A DNA stretch of 64,000 nt from Streptomyces mangrovisoli (GTDB taxonomy: Bacteria; Actinomycetota; Actinomycetes; Streptomycetales; Streptomycetaceae): positions 49,180-113,179 of the forward strand of contig NZ_LAVA02000012.1 of NCBI RefSeq assembly GCF_000974985.2, in the 5' to 3' direction. The first letter of the stretch is position 1. Each line of letters begins with the position of its first letter. The position numbers and the translations under genes are program-made. This document shows, piece after piece, positions 31,232 through 43,252 of this stretch. The notes under the pieces are model-generated. The model saw nothing but the letters and a program-made list of their open reading frames with translations, was not told where the DNA came from and did not search any database.

Positions 31232-31752
31232 TCCAAGTCGATGCGTTCCCCGGGGCCGGTGCCTTCGCCCGGTTCGCGGCGTTCGGAGGGGTCCTGGGCG
31301 GGGTCGTCCGGGCCCGCGGTCCAGCGCTGTTCCTGTGTCTGGACGGCCGAGCGGTAGGCGGCGAGCAGCTCGCTGCCGGCGGCCGCCAGATGGTCGAAGA
31401 CGTCCGGGTTGCGTTCCATCACCGGTTCCACGGCCGCCTTGGCCTGCTGGACGACCTGCCGGACCATCTGCTGGGCGGCGGGCCCGGCGACCGCCCCGAG
31501 CAGTGGGGACTGGAAGCCGGACAGCTTGTCCGCCACGGCGTCGACGAGCTTGCGCAGTTCCTCGGCGGCGGAGCCCGGCGGCGGGCCGCCGCGGGCGCGG
31601 CGGCGCGCCTTCTCCGCGGCGAGGTCCTCGGCGCAGGCCGTCGCCCAGGCGTCGGCGTCGGTGGCCCGCGCCTCGGCCGTCGCCTCGTCGGGCGTGCTCC
31701 CGGCCGGCTCGTGGCCACCGGGCTCCGACGGGCTGAGCTCTTCGCTGCTCAT
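31228..31752 (-). CDS. DUF5304-like protein, C-terminus ended by MITE
   Basis: 174 aa from ATG 31752. A central amphipathic helical region (SAAEELRKLVDAVADKLSGF, AAQQMVRQVVQQAKAAVEPV) lies between acidic ends. The TAG stop (31228-31230) is inside the outer end of the MITE, so the original C-terminus may have been longer. The protein is the first of a minus-strand group with the ArsA-like gene upstream. Function unknown. Confidence 0.82.
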   Translation of the reverse strand: MSSEELSPSEPGGHEPAGSTPDEATAEARATDADAWATACAEDLAAEKARRRARGGPPPGSAAEELRKLVDAVADKLSGFQSPLLGAVAGPAAQQMVRQVVQQAKAAVEPVMERNPDVFDHLAAAGSELLAAYRSAVQTQEQRWTAGPDDPAQDPSERREPGEGTGPGERIDLD

Positions 31753-31809
31753 GACGGGCTCCTGACTACGTTTTGTCCCTACGACGTTACCCGAACGGGC
31801 GTACGTCGT

Positions 31810-32979
31810 TCACGGGGTGCGCGGCCACAGCTGGGGATCCGGCGCGAACCGGATGCGCAGCTCGTCCTCGCGCAGGGCGGCGCCGTCGACGGTGCAGCGG
31901 CGCAGCGCGGACGGCAGGGCGACGACGCGCCGGAACCCGCCGGTGCCGATGACGAGTTCGTCGCCGCGCCGGACGAGGTCGAGTTCCTCGCGTATCGCGC
32001 CGGGCAGCGGGACATGCCACACGAGCACGCCGTCGGCGGCGATCCGGTCGGTGACGGGCCACTCGACCGGGGTGGGCGCGGAGTTGACGCCGGGCACCGC
32101 GAGGGCGGTCAGGTCGTCGCCCCCGCGGGGGTCGCGGCCCAGGTGGGGGACGGTCTCGACGCGGTACGAGCCCTGCCAGTCGGCCAGTGTCTTGCGCTGC
32201 TGGGCGAGCGGTCCGGCGAGCCAGGTGTCCTCGGCGGCCTCGGGCAGCACCCGGTTGGCGAGGACGGCCTCGACGGGCAGTCCGCGCAGCGCGAGGCCGA
32301 GGGCGGTGGTGCGCACCGCGTCCGCGCCGGCCGGTCCGGGCTCGGCGACCAGCCGTACGGCGGTGCCCGGGTCGGCGAGGACGGCCTCGACGGCGGCGAG
32401 TTCGACGTCCCAGCGGGCGGCGGTCTCGTAGAGCCAGTCGGCGGGCATGGGGACGCCGGCAAGCCGGCCGAGCACCGGGCGCAGGGCGCGGGCCGCCTGC
32501 CGCTCGGGGGGCAGCAGCCGGCGCAGATAGCGGCGCAGTTCCTCGGGCAGGGCGAGCAGCGCGAGGGCGTCCGGGGCGGGCGGGAGGTCGACGACGAGCA
32601 GGTCGTAGCGCTCGGAGAGGGCCGCGTCGCGCAGCGCGCGCAGCAGGCTGAGCTGCTCGGCGCCGGGCAGCGGGGTGACCTCCTCGGCGTCCAGGCGGGA
32701 CGCGCCGAGCAGGTCGAGGACGCCGGAGGCGCGCCGCTGGAGGGAGGCGAGGTCCTCACGGAAGCCTTCGGCCGCGTCGGGGCGCCAGGCGGTGAGGTGC
32801 GGGGCGACCCGCGCCGGTGCGGCGCCGGTCTGCGCGCCGAGTGCCGCGCCCAGGGTGTCGGTGCGGTCGGCACTCAGGACGAGGGTCTCGGTGCCCTCGG
32901 CCGCCGCCGTGCGGGCGAGGGCCGCGGCGAGAGTCGTACGGCCCGCGCCGCCCGGTCCGGTGATCAGGATGGTGCGCAT
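31810..32979 (-). CDS. ArsA/Get3-like P-loop protein with altered Walker A
   Basis: 389 aa. The N-terminus MRTILITGPGGAGRTT aligns with the ArsA loop GKGGVGKTT, but both lysines are lost (Pro and Arg instead). VVDLPPAPDALALLALPEEL matches the ArsA switch region; VLANRVLPE follows. A C-terminal ArsA_HSP20-like domain is present. M. tuberculosis has an ArsA-like gene, Rv2184c, at the same place in gene order. Without the lysine it may bind but not turn over ATP. It is not an arsenite pump gene; no arsB is near. Confidence 0.85.
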   Translation of the reverse strand: MRTILITGPGGAGRTTLAAALARTAAAEGTETLVLSADRTDTLGAALGAQTGAAPARVAPHLTAWRPDAAEGFREDLASLQRRASGVLDLLGASRLDAEEVTPLPGAEQLSLLRALRDAALSERYDLLVVDLPPAPDALALLALPEELRRYLRRLLPPERQAARALRPVLGRLAGVPMPADWLYETAARWDVELAAVEAVLADPGTAVRLVAEPGPAGADAVRTTALGLALRGLPVEAVLANRVLPEAAEDTWLAGPLAQQRKTLADWQGSYRVETVPHLGRDPRGGDDLTALAVPGVNSAPTPVEWPVTDRIAADGVLVWHVPLPGAIREELDLVRRGDELVIGTGGFRRVVALPSALRRCTVDGAALREDELRIRFAPDPQLWPRTP

Positions 32980-33068
32980 AAGGGTGAACGCTACCTAAGC
33001 TCCCGGCTTCACCGTGGCCGCGTGGCCACCTGCCGGTGGGGTGGGGCGGGGTCTGGCCCGGTGGGCCC

Positions 33069-33282
33069 GTGCGGGTGCGTCGTGGTCGGTCGCGCCCGTC
33101 CCTGCGGGGGCTCTGCGTCTGATCGTGCGGGTGCGTCGTGGTCGGTCGCGCAGTTCCCCGCGCCCCTCAGGGTGTGGGGGTGGGGCGGGGTCGGGGCGTG
33201 CGGGTAACCCTCGGGGGGCCGTGCGGGTGCGTCGTGGTCGGTCGCGCAGTTCCCCGCGCCCCTGGGGGTGTCGGGGCGGGGT
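33069..33282. repeat. Three tandem copies of a GTGCGGGTGCGTCGTGGTCG repeat
   Basis: Copies start at 33069, 33126 and 33221, each followed by GGTCGCGCAG or a variant and CCCCGCGCCCCT. They fill the 290-bp gap between the SRPBCC stop and ArsA start. The same unit is the arm of the palindromes at 38.6 kb and 49.9 kb, but here the copies are direct and lack the second arm. Confidence 0.8.
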
Positions 33283-33289
33283 GCTGCGA

Positions 33290-33757
33290 TCAGTTGTCCG
33301 AGTCGGTGGAGGCCGGGGCCTCGCCGGATTCGACTCGCTTCTTGAGGCCCGCGAGGGCGCGGTCGATGATGACCTTCTCGGCCTTGCGCTTGATCATGCC
33401 GAGCATGGGGATCTTGACGTCGACGGTCAGCCGGTAGGTGACCTCGGTGGCGCCGGCGCCCGCCGCCTTCAGGAGGTAGGAGCCGTCGAGGGAGCGCAGC
33501 ATCTGGGACTTGACCAGGGTCCAGGAGACCTCGTCGGCGCCGGTCCAGGTGTAGGCGAGGACCTGGTCGTCCTTGATGGCGCCGGCGTCCATGACCAGCC
33601 GGACCTGCTCCGCGCGGCCCTGCGCGTCGCTGGCGAGGACCTCGGCCTCCTTCACCTCGCCGGTCCAGTCCGGGTAGCGGGCGAAGTCGGCGATCACCCC
33701 CATGACATCGGCCGGTGCCGCCTCGATCGTGATGCTCGAGCTGGTGTGTTCCGCCAT
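33290..33757 (-). CDS. SRPBCC family protein (polyketide cyclase/dehydrase-like)
   Basis: 155 aa from ATG 33757 with GGAGG upstream. START-like fold: SSSITIEAAPADVMGVIADF, RYPDWTGEVKEAEVL, then strands and a long C-terminal helix. It binds a hydrophobic ligand in a deep pocket. The homologue Rv2185c lies beside an ArsA-like gene in M. tuberculosis, so the pairing is conserved. Ligand unknown. Confidence 0.9.
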   Translation of the reverse strand: MAEHTSSSITIEAAPADVMGVIADFARYPDWTGEVKEAEVLASDAQGRAEQVRLVMDAGAIKDDQVLAYTWTGADEVSWTLVKSQMLRSLDGSYLLKAAGAGATEVTYRLTVDVKIPMLGMIKRKAEKVIIDRALAGLKKRVESGEAPASTDSDN

Positions 33758-33901
33758 CGCCGTGGCTCCTCCAGGTGCGGGCCGGTAGAGAGGTCTCACA
33801 GGTGCGCGTACCTGGTCGGGTGTGCGCACGTGTGTGCAGCGTGAAGGCTACCGCGCGGCCGACCTGCCGCCTTCACCGCCGTCGGGCCCGGGGCGGCGCG
33901 G

Positions 33902-34699
33902 TCACCATTCCAGCGCCCACGGCTTTCCGGTGCCCGCGAAGTGGCCGACGTTGACGCACTCCGTGGCGCCGATCCGCATGCGCCGCGCCAGCGGCTGGTG
34001 GACGTGGCCGAAGAGGGCGTAGCGGGGCCTGGTGCGGCGGATGGCGGCGAGCAGGGCGCGGCTGCCGCGCTCGAAGCGGCGCGCGACGGTGTCGTAGACG
34101 AGTTCGGGGACCTCGGGCGGGATGTGCGTGCACAGCACGTCGACCTCGCCGACCGCCTCGATCTTCGCGGCGTACTCCTCGTCGCTGATCTCGTACGGCG
34201 TCCGCATGGGGGTGCGCAGGCCGCCGCCGACGAAGCCGAAGACCCGGCCGGCGATCTCCACCCGCTCCCCGTCCAGGACGGTGGTGCCGGGGCCGGCGTA
34301 CTCCCGCCACAGGGGCGGCATGTCGACATTGCCGTAGGTGGCGTACGTCGGTGTGGGGAAGGCGGCGAACAGCTCGGCGTACTGCTTGCGCACGGCCTGT
34401 TCGATGACCGCGGCGCGGTCCGTGCCGATGCCGCCCCACAGCCGGGCGCCGAGTTCGCGCGCCTCGTCGAAGCGGCGGGCGGTGCGCAGGGCGACGATGC
34501 GGTCGGCGTTCTCCACGCCGAACAGGTCGGGGAAGATGCCGCGCGAGTGGTCGGCGTAGTCGAGGAACAGCACGAGGTCGCCCAGGCAGATCAGGGCGTC
34601 GGCGCCGTCGCCGGCCCGGGCCAGATCCCTGGCGTTGCCGTGCACGTCGCTGACCACGTGGATCCGGGTGCTGGGGTTACCGGCTCGTGTGGATGCCAT
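33902..34699 (-). CDS. Metallophosphoesterase
   Basis: 265 aa. Calcineurin-like motifs in order: VVSDVHGN (D-H), LICLGDLV (GD), YGNVD (GN), CTHIPPE (H) and FGHVHQP (GHxH). Two metals would be bound. ATG 34699 lies 8 nt after TACCCT (34708-34713), leaderless. Substrate (nucleotide or phosphoprotein) is unknown. Confidence 0.9.
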   Translation of the reverse strand: MASTRAGNPSTRIHVVSDVHGNARDLARAGDGADALICLGDLVLFLDYADHSRGIFPDLFGVENADRIVALRTARRFDEARELGARLWGGIGTDRAAVIEQAVRKQYAELFAAFPTPTYATYGNVDMPPLWREYAGPGTTVLDGERVEIAGRVFGFVGGGLRTPMRTPYEISDEEYAAKIEAVGEVDVLCTHIPPEVPELVYDTVARRFERGSRALLAAIRRTRPRYALFGHVHQPLARRMRIGATECVNVGHFAGTGKPWALEW

Positions 34700-35011
34700 G
34701 TCGATCAAGGGTAGGGGCGTGCGGCATGTGTGAACAGTGCCGACCGGGCCCGTAGCTACTGGCCGGTCAGGAAACGGGTGGACTACCGTACGCGCAGGAA
34801 ACACCAACCTGTGTGACGCAGCGAACATCTCGCCGGGAACCCCTGTCGAAGAGGCCATACCGGCGGGTAACGTCCGGGCAGTCCAGTCGTGCTCAGGATT
34901 TCAACCAGTGGTCCCCCGGCCTCTGGCGTCCCGGGCACCCGCCCGAGCCTTGGACCGCACCGTCGCATCGCACAACGTCGTGGCGCCGGCGCCCTATGAG
35001 GAGCAGCAGTC
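34700..35011. other. 312-bp divergent intergenic region
   Basis: It holds the -10 box of the metallophosphoesterase gene (34708-34713) and the ribosome site of fadD (GAGGAG, 34998-35003). I see no clear fadD promoter, small gene or strong hairpin. Confidence 0.6.
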
Positions 35012-36808
35012 TTGCGCGAGTTCAGCCTTCCGGCTTTGTACGAGGTCCCCGCGGACGGGAATCTGACCGACATCGTCCGCAGAAACGCCGCGCAGCATCC
35101 CGACGTCGCCGTGATCGCCCGCAAGTCGGGCGGGGCCTGGCAGGACGTGACCGCCCGGGAGTTCCAGGCCGAGGTGCACGCCGCCGCCAAGGGCCTGATC
35201 GCCTCGGGCGTGCAGCCGGGCGACCGGGTCGGCCTGATGTCCCGCACCCGGTACGAGTGGACGCTGCTCGACTTCGCGATCTGGAGCGCGGGCGCGATCA
35301 CCGTGCCGGTCTACGAGACCAGCTCCCCGGAGCAGGTGCAGTGGATCCTGTCGGACTCCGGCGCGACGGCCTGCATCGTGGAGCTGGACGGGCACACCGC
35401 CGCGGTGGAGTCCGTGCGCGAGGCGCTGCCCGCCCTCAAGCACGTCTGGCAGATCGAGGCCGGAGCCGTCGAGGAGCTCGGCCGGCTCGGCAAGGACGTC
35501 ACCGACCGGGCCGTCGAGGAGCGCAGCTCGCTGGCGAAGGCCGACGACCCGGCGACCATCGTCTACACCTCTGGCACCACCGGCCGCCCCAAGGGCTGCG
35601 TGCTCACCCACCGCAGCTTCTTCGCCGAGTGCGGCAACATCGTGGAGCGGCTGCGCCCGCTGTTCCGCACGGGCGAGTGTTCGGTGCTGCTGTTCCTGCC
35701 CCTCGCGCACGTCTTCGGGCGGCTGGTGCAGATCGCGCCGATGATGGCGCCGATCAAGCTGGGCCTGGTCCCGGACATCAAGAACCTCACCGACGAGCTG
35801 GCCTCGTTCCGGCCGACGCTGATCCTCGGCGTCCCGCGCGTCTTCGAGAAGGTCTACAACTCGGCGCGCGCCAAGGCGCAGGCCGACGGCAAGGGCCGGA
35901 TCTTCGACAAGGCGGCCGACACCGCGATCGCCTACAGCAAGGCGCTGGACACCCCCTCGGGCCCGTCGCTGGGCCTGCGCATCAAGTACCGGACCTTCGA
36001 CAAGCTGGTCTACGGCAAGCTGCGCGCGGTGCTCGGCGGCCGGGGCGAGTACGCCATCTCCGGCGGCGCCCCGCTGGGCGAGCGGCTCGGGCACTTCTTC
36101 CGCGGCATCGGCTTCACGGTCCTGGAGGGCTACGGCCTGACCGAGTCGTGCGCGGCGACCGCGTTCAACCCGTGGGACCGGCAGAAGATCGGCACGGTCG
36201 GGCAGCCGCTGCCGGGCTCGGTGGTGCGCATCGCGGACGACGGCGAGGTGCTGCTGCACGGCGAGCACCTGTTCAAGGGCTACTGGAACAACGAGGCCGC
36301 GACCGCGGAGGCGCTGGCCGACGGCTGGTTCCACACCGGTGACATCGGCACCCTCGACGAGGACGGCTACCTCAGGATCACCGGCCGCAAGAAGGAGATC
36401 ATCGTCACCGCGGGCGGCAAGAACGTGGCCCCGGCCGTCATAGAGGACCGCATCCGGGCGCACGCGCTGGTCGCGGAGTGCATGGTGGTGGGCGACGGGC
36501 GGCCGTTCGTGGGCGCGCTGGTCACCATCGACGACGAGTTCCTGGGCCGCTGGGCCGCCGAGCACGGCAAGCCCGCGGGTGCCACCGCGGCGTCGCTGCG
36601 CGAGGACCCGGATCTGATCGCGGCGGTCCAGGACGCGGTCGACGACGGCAACGCCGCGGTGTCGAAGGCGGAATCGGTGCGGAAGTTCCGCATTCTGTCC
36701 TCCCAGTTCACGGAGGAGTCGGGCCACCTGACACCGTCGCTGAAGCTGAAGCGCAATGTGGTGGCGAAGGACTACGCGGCCGACATCGAGGCCATCTACC
36801 AGAAGTAG
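35012..36808 (+). CDS. fadD: Long-chain fatty-acid-CoA ligase
   Basis: 598 aa. AMP-forming ligase activating fatty acids to acyl-CoA. Motifs: P-loop TIVYTSGTTGRPKGCVLTH, FLPLAHVFGRL, EGYGLTES, DGWFHTGDIG, and the C-terminal hinge and Lys ITGRKKEIIVTAGGKNVAP. The start is TTG 35012 with GAGGAG 8 nt upstream. It corresponds to FadD15 (Rv2187) in M. tuberculosis, also next to pimB. Cytosolic or membrane-associated. Confidence 0.95.
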   Translation: MREFSLPALYEVPADGNLTDIVRRNAAQHPDVAVIARKSGGAWQDVTAREFQAEVHAAAKGLIASGVQPGDRVGLMSRTRYEWTLLDFAIWSAGAITVPVYETSSPEQVQWILSDSGATACIVELDGHTAAVESVREALPALKHVWQIEAGAVEELGRLGKDVTDRAVEERSSLAKADDPATIVYTSGTTGRPKGCVLTHRSFFAECGNIVERLRPLFRTGECSVLLFLPLAHVFGRLVQIAPMMAPIKLGLVPDIKNLTDELASFRPTLILGVPRVFEKVYNSARAKAQADGKGRIFDKAADTAIAYSKALDTPSGPSLGLRIKYRTFDKLVYGKLRAVLGGRGEYAISGGAPLGERLGHFFRGIGFTVLEGYGLTESCAATAFNPWDRQKIGTVGQPLPGSVVRIADDGEVLLHGEHLFKGYWNNEAATAEALADGWFHTGDIGTLDEDGYLRITGRKKEIIVTAGGKNVAPAVIEDRIRAHALVAECMVVGDGRPFVGALVTIDDEFLGRWAAEHGKPAGATAASLREDPDLIAAVQDAVDDGNAAVSKAESVRKFRILSSQFTEESGHLTPSLKLKRNVVAKDYAADIEAIYQK

Positions 36809-36869
36809 CGGGCCCCTTGCCGAGCGCCTGTACGCGACTCCCTGTTTCGGCAAGGTTCCTGACAGTGCG

Positions 36870-39843
<2,974 letters not shown>

Positions 39844-40035
39844 CGCCGCCGACCCTACCGAACCGCGTGCCGTGCGCCCGGCGCGGCCGCGCCTCATGGC
39901 CCTCGCACAGGTGGACGCGGGACCATACGCGTCCCGGTGGCCTCCGGCGCGGGAAACGGCCGACCCAGGCGTTCGGGCGGCCCGCGGCCGTGAGAATCTT
40001 CGTCACCCAGGACACGCCGACGAACAGGGGTTCAG

Positions 40036-41274
40036 GTGGACGGTGCGGGCGCGAGACGGGCATGGGCGGGGCCGCCGGTGGTCTGGGCCGCCGGCAGGCT
40101 GGTACTGCTGCTGTTCGTCTTCAAGGTGTTCGTCTTCCCGGGCCCCGACGTGACCAGCGACGTGTCGGTGATCTACCAGGGCTGGTTCGGGGTGCTGCGG
40201 CAGGGCACGTTCCCGCTGGCGGACGTGGCCTGGCAGTACCCGCCGGCCGCGGCCCTGCCCATCCTCGCGCCCGGCCTGCTGCCGTTCCTGAGCTACCCGC
40301 ACGCCTTCTACGTCCTCGTGCTGCTCGCCGACGCGGCGGTGTTCGCGCTGCTGGCGTACGCGGGCCGGCGCCCCGGCAAGTCGATGCGCGGACTGTGGAT
40401 GTGGGTCATCGGCGTGCCGCTGCTCGGCCCGACCGTCTACGCCCGCTACGACGTGATGGTGACGGCGGTGGCCGTGGCGGCGCTGCTCGCCGGGGCCCGG
40501 CACCCGCGGATCATGGGAGCGCTGGCCGGGTTCGGGGCGCTGCTGAAGGTGTGGCCGGTGCTGCTGCTCGTGGGTCCGGTGCGGCGCCGGGCCTGGGCGT
40601 CGGCCGCGGTGACCGGGGCCGTGCTCGCGGCGGGCTTCGCCGCGGTGATGCCCGGCGCGTTCTCCTTCCTGACCTACCAGAGCAACCGCGGCACCGAGGT
40701 CGAGTCGCTGGGCGCGCTGGTCTTCCATGTCGCCCGGCACTTCGGCTGGAGCGGCCAAGTGCTCCTGAACTACGGATCGGTGGAGTTCCTCGGCCCCGGT
40801 GTGAGCCTGGTCAGCACGATCGCGCTCACGCTGACCGGGGCCGCGTTCGGCTGGCTGCTGCTGTGGCGGATGCTGGCGGTCCGGTTCGCGGCGCACTCGC
40901 TCGCCGACGCGGCGTTCACGGCGGTGCTGCTGTTCACCGTGACCAGCCGGGTGATCAGCCCGCAGTACCTGGTGTGGCTGATCGGCACCGCGGCGGTCTG
41001 CCTGTGCTTCCGCGGCACCCGGATGGGGCCGCCGGCCCTGCTGGTGCTGCTGGCCGCGCCCGTGACGATGCTGGAGTTCCCGCTGTGGTTCGGTGACGTC
41101 GTGGCGAGCGACGGCCTGGGCCTGACCCTGATGTTCCTGCGCAACGGGCTGCTGGTGGCGGCCGCGGTGACCGCGGCGGTCCGGCTGTGGCGAGCCACGG
41201 TGCCCGCGGCGCCGCGGACCGGGATCCCCGCTCAGGCCACCGACACCGAGGAGACCCCGGTCTCCTCCACCTGA
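40036..41274 (+). CDS. GT87-like polyprenol-phosphate mannosyltransferase
   Basis: 412 aa with about ten TM helices. VTSDVSVIYQGWFGVL and DVAWQYPPAAALPILAP resemble the Asp-containing first loop of GT-C enzymes; ARYDVMVTAVAV and LLKVWPVLLLVGP are GT87-type. Such enzymes transfer mannose from polyprenyl-phosphate outside the membrane. The homologue in the M. tuberculosis block is Rv2181, which branches lipomannan. It is divergent from pimB. The 3' end overlaps the MATE gene by 43 bp, tail to tail. Confidence 0.85.
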   Translation: MDGAGARRAWAGPPVVWAAGRLVLLLFVFKVFVFPGPDVTSDVSVIYQGWFGVLRQGTFPLADVAWQYPPAAALPILAPGLLPFLSYPHAFYVLVLLADAAVFALLAYAGRRPGKSMRGLWMWVIGVPLLGPTVYARYDVMVTAVAVAALLAGARHPRIMGALAGFGALLKVWPVLLLVGPVRRRAWASAAVTGAVLAAGFAAVMPGAFSFLTYQSNRGTEVESLGALVFHVARHFGWSGQVLLNYGSVEFLGPGVSLVSTIALTLTGAAFGWLLLWRMLAVRFAAHSLADAAFTAVLLFTVTSRVISPQYLVWLIGTAAVCLCFRGTRMGPPALLVLLAAPVTMLEFPLWFGDVVASDGLGLTLMFLRNGLLVAAAVTAAVRLWRATVPAAPRTGIPAQATDTEETPVSST

Positions 41275-42557
41275 GGGCGGGCGCGCCGGAACAGCACCGC
41301 GACCGCGGCGCACTGCACCGCCATGGCGAGCGCCATGGCCAGGCACACCCCGGGCAGCCCCGCCCCCGACAGGGCGGTGGCGAGCAGCAGTTGTACGGCC
41401 GTGCCGAGCACCGTCACGCGCAGCAGCGCGGGCGCGCCGCCGCTGCCCTCGAAGACCCCGCCGAGCGCGATGCAGCAGGCCGTCAGCAGCAGGTAGGGGC
41501 CGATGCAGCGGAGGAACAGCACGCCGTCGTGGGCGACCGCGCCGCCGGCGCCGAACGCGGCCATCACCCAGGGCGCGCCGGCGGCGAACAGCGCGGCCGC
41601 GGCGAGGCCCACGGCGCCGGAGAGCCGTACCGCCTCCCGGCCGACGGCCCGCCGCGCGTCCACGCCTGCGCCCCGGGTGTGCGCGGTGTGGATGGAGGCC
41701 GCCTGGCGTACGGAGTAGAACGCCATCGTGGCGACGTAGAGCACCTTGTAGGCGATGGCGTAGGCGGCGACGGCCGTCACCCCGAGCCGGGCCACGATCG
41801 CGATCAGCACGAGCGTGCCGGTCTGCCGGACGGTGAAGTCGGCGGACATGGGCAGCCCGGTGGTCAGCGTGCGGCGCAGCGCGGCGGGCAGCGGCTCGGC
41901 GGGGCGGGCCCCCGCGGCGGCGCGCAGCAGCGGGTCGCGGCGCAGCGCGCGCAGTCCGGCGGCGAGGGCGGCGGCGCGGCACAGCACGGTGGAGGCGGCG
42001 GCGCCGCGGACGCCGTAGAGGTGGATCAGGAACGGGTCGCAGACGAGGATCAGGCCGTTCGCGAGCAGGGCGAGGCGCATCGGGGTGCGGGTGTCGCCCG
42101 CGCCCTTGAGGACGCCGTCGACGAGCTGCTGGGCGTAGAAGACGGCGATGCCCGGCAGGGAGACGGCGAAGTAGCCGGCCGCGAGCGTGCGGGCGGGGCC
42201 CTCGGCGCCGCCCAGCACCAGGTGGGCCAGCGGGACGCGCAGCAGCAGGCCGCCCGCGGCAACGGCCGGGGTGACCAGCGCGCACAGCGCCCAGCCGCCG
42301 CGGACGGCCGCGCGGACGGCGGCGGGCGAGCGGGCGCCCCGGGCGTGCGCGACGAGCACGGTGGTGCCGGAGGCGAAGACCAGGGCGACGCCGAGCAGGA
42401 CGTTCTCGGTGTTGGTGGCCACGGCGACCGCGGCGACGGCGGGGCCGCCGAGCCGGGACACCCAGACGGTGTTGATGATCCCGGCGGCGACGGAGGCGAG
42501 CAGCGAGAGGTAGACGGGGTGGGCGAGGGCTATGAGCTGCCTGCGGTGGGCGTTCAC
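41232..42557 (-). CDS. MATE family efflux transporter
   Basis: 441 aa, twelve TM helices in two six-helix halves. Features: LAHPVYLSLLASVAAGIINTVW, DGVLKGAGDTRTPM and GGVFEGSGGAPALLR (the paired MATE motifs). It exports cations or drugs by Na+ or H+ exchange. GTG 42557 faces a PadR repressor gene across a 130-bp region with a strong palindrome, suggesting induction by a drug or metabolite. Confidence 0.93.
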   Translation of the reverse strand: MNAHRRQLIALAHPVYLSLLASVAAGIINTVWVSRLGGPAVAAVAVATNTENVLLGVALVFASGTTVLVAHARGARSPAAVRAAVRGGWALCALVTPAVAAGGLLLRVPLAHLVLGGAEGPARTLAAGYFAVSLPGIAVFYAQQLVDGVLKGAGDTRTPMRLALLANGLILVCDPFLIHLYGVRGAAASTVLCRAAALAAGLRALRRDPLLRAAAGARPAEPLPAALRRTLTTGLPMSADFTVRQTGTLVLIAIVARLGVTAVAAYAIAYKVLYVATMAFYSVRQAASIHTAHTRGAGVDARRAVGREAVRLSGAVGLAAAALFAAGAPWVMAAFGAGGAVAHDGVLFLRCIGPYLLLTACCIALGGVFEGSGGAPALLRVTVLGTAVQLLLATALSGAGLPGVCLAMALAMAVQCAAVAVLFRRARPQVEETGVSSVSVA

Positions 42558-42603
42558 GGCGTGGACCGAGCCTTCCTGGCTGTCGTGGTATCCCTGACCG
42601 AGC

Positions 42604-42650
42604 TACCTCTTATCGAGCTACATCGATTCGAGGTAGCTCGATAAGAGGTA
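42604..42650. promoter_or_regulatory. 18-bp perfect inverted repeat between MATE and PadR genes
   Basis: TACCTCTTATCGAGCTAC (42604-42621) and its exact reverse complement (42633-42650) with an 11-bp spacer containing ATCGATTCGAG. The region is AT-richer than its surroundings. It likely covers both divergent promoters and binds the PadR dimer, perhaps two dimers on repeated TATCGAG/TCGATA halves. Confidence 0.8.
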
Positions 42651-42687
42651 CCATGGCGTTCGGTCCACGGCAAGGAGGACGAGACCC

Positions 42688-43221
42688 GTGCTGGAACTGT
42701 CGATCCTGGGCTTCCTCGCCGAGGAGCCCCTGCACGGCTACGAGCTGAAGGAGCGCATCAGGGCGCTCAGCGGCCATGTCCGCCCGGTCAGCGACGGCGC
42801 CCTCTACCCGGCGATCAACCGCCTGGTCGCCGCGGGCCGCCTCGACGAGCACACCGAGGAGGGGGCGAGCGCCGCGCCGCGCCGCATGCTGACCCTCACC
42901 GAGGCGGGCCGGGAGGCCCTGCTGGAGCTGCTGCGCCGGCCGAAGCAGACCGAGATCACCGACCAGGTCCGCTTCAACACCGTGCTGGCCTTCCTGCGCC
43001 ACCTGCCCGACCCCGCCGAGCAGGCCGCGGTGCTGCGCCGCCGGCTGGACTTCCTCGACACGCCCACCAGCTTCTTCTACGACGCCGGCCGCCCGGTGCC
43101 CGCGGAGGAGGCGGACGACCTGTTCCGGCAGGGGATGCTGCGGGTGGCGCGCGCGACGGGCACGGCGGAGCGGGCCTGGCTCGGCGAGGCGATCGCCACG
43201 CTGGAGGCGAGGGCCGGCTGA
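42688..43221 (+). CDS. PadR family transcriptional regulator
   Basis: 177 aa from GTG with AAGGAGG upstream. N-terminal winged helix typical of PadR: LELSILGFLAEEPLHGYELK, VSDGALYPAINRLVAAG, RRMLTLTEAGREALLELL. The C-terminal helical domain (AAVLRRRLDFLD) serves dimerisation. Likely represses itself and the divergent MATE pump through the palindrome at 42604-42650. Confidence 0.93.
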   Translation: MLELSILGFLAEEPLHGYELKERIRALSGHVRPVSDGALYPAINRLVAAGRLDEHTEEGASAAPRRMLTLTEAGREALLELLRRPKQTEITDQVRFNTVLAFLRHLPDPAEQAAVLRRRLDFLDTPTSFFYDAGRPVPAEEADDLFRQGMLRVARATGTAERAWLGEAIATLEARAG

Positions 43222-43252
43222 CGACAGCGCCCCTGACGGGGCGGCGTTGTCG

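Noticed and set aside
31810..32979. Arsenic resistance operon
   Set aside because: The P-loop is altered and no arsB, arsC or arsR is present; the gene order matches a housekeeping locus.
33069..33282. Repeats that might be a CRISPR array
   Set aside because: Only three direct copies with uneven spacing, no cas genes, and the unit occurs elsewhere as a palindrome.
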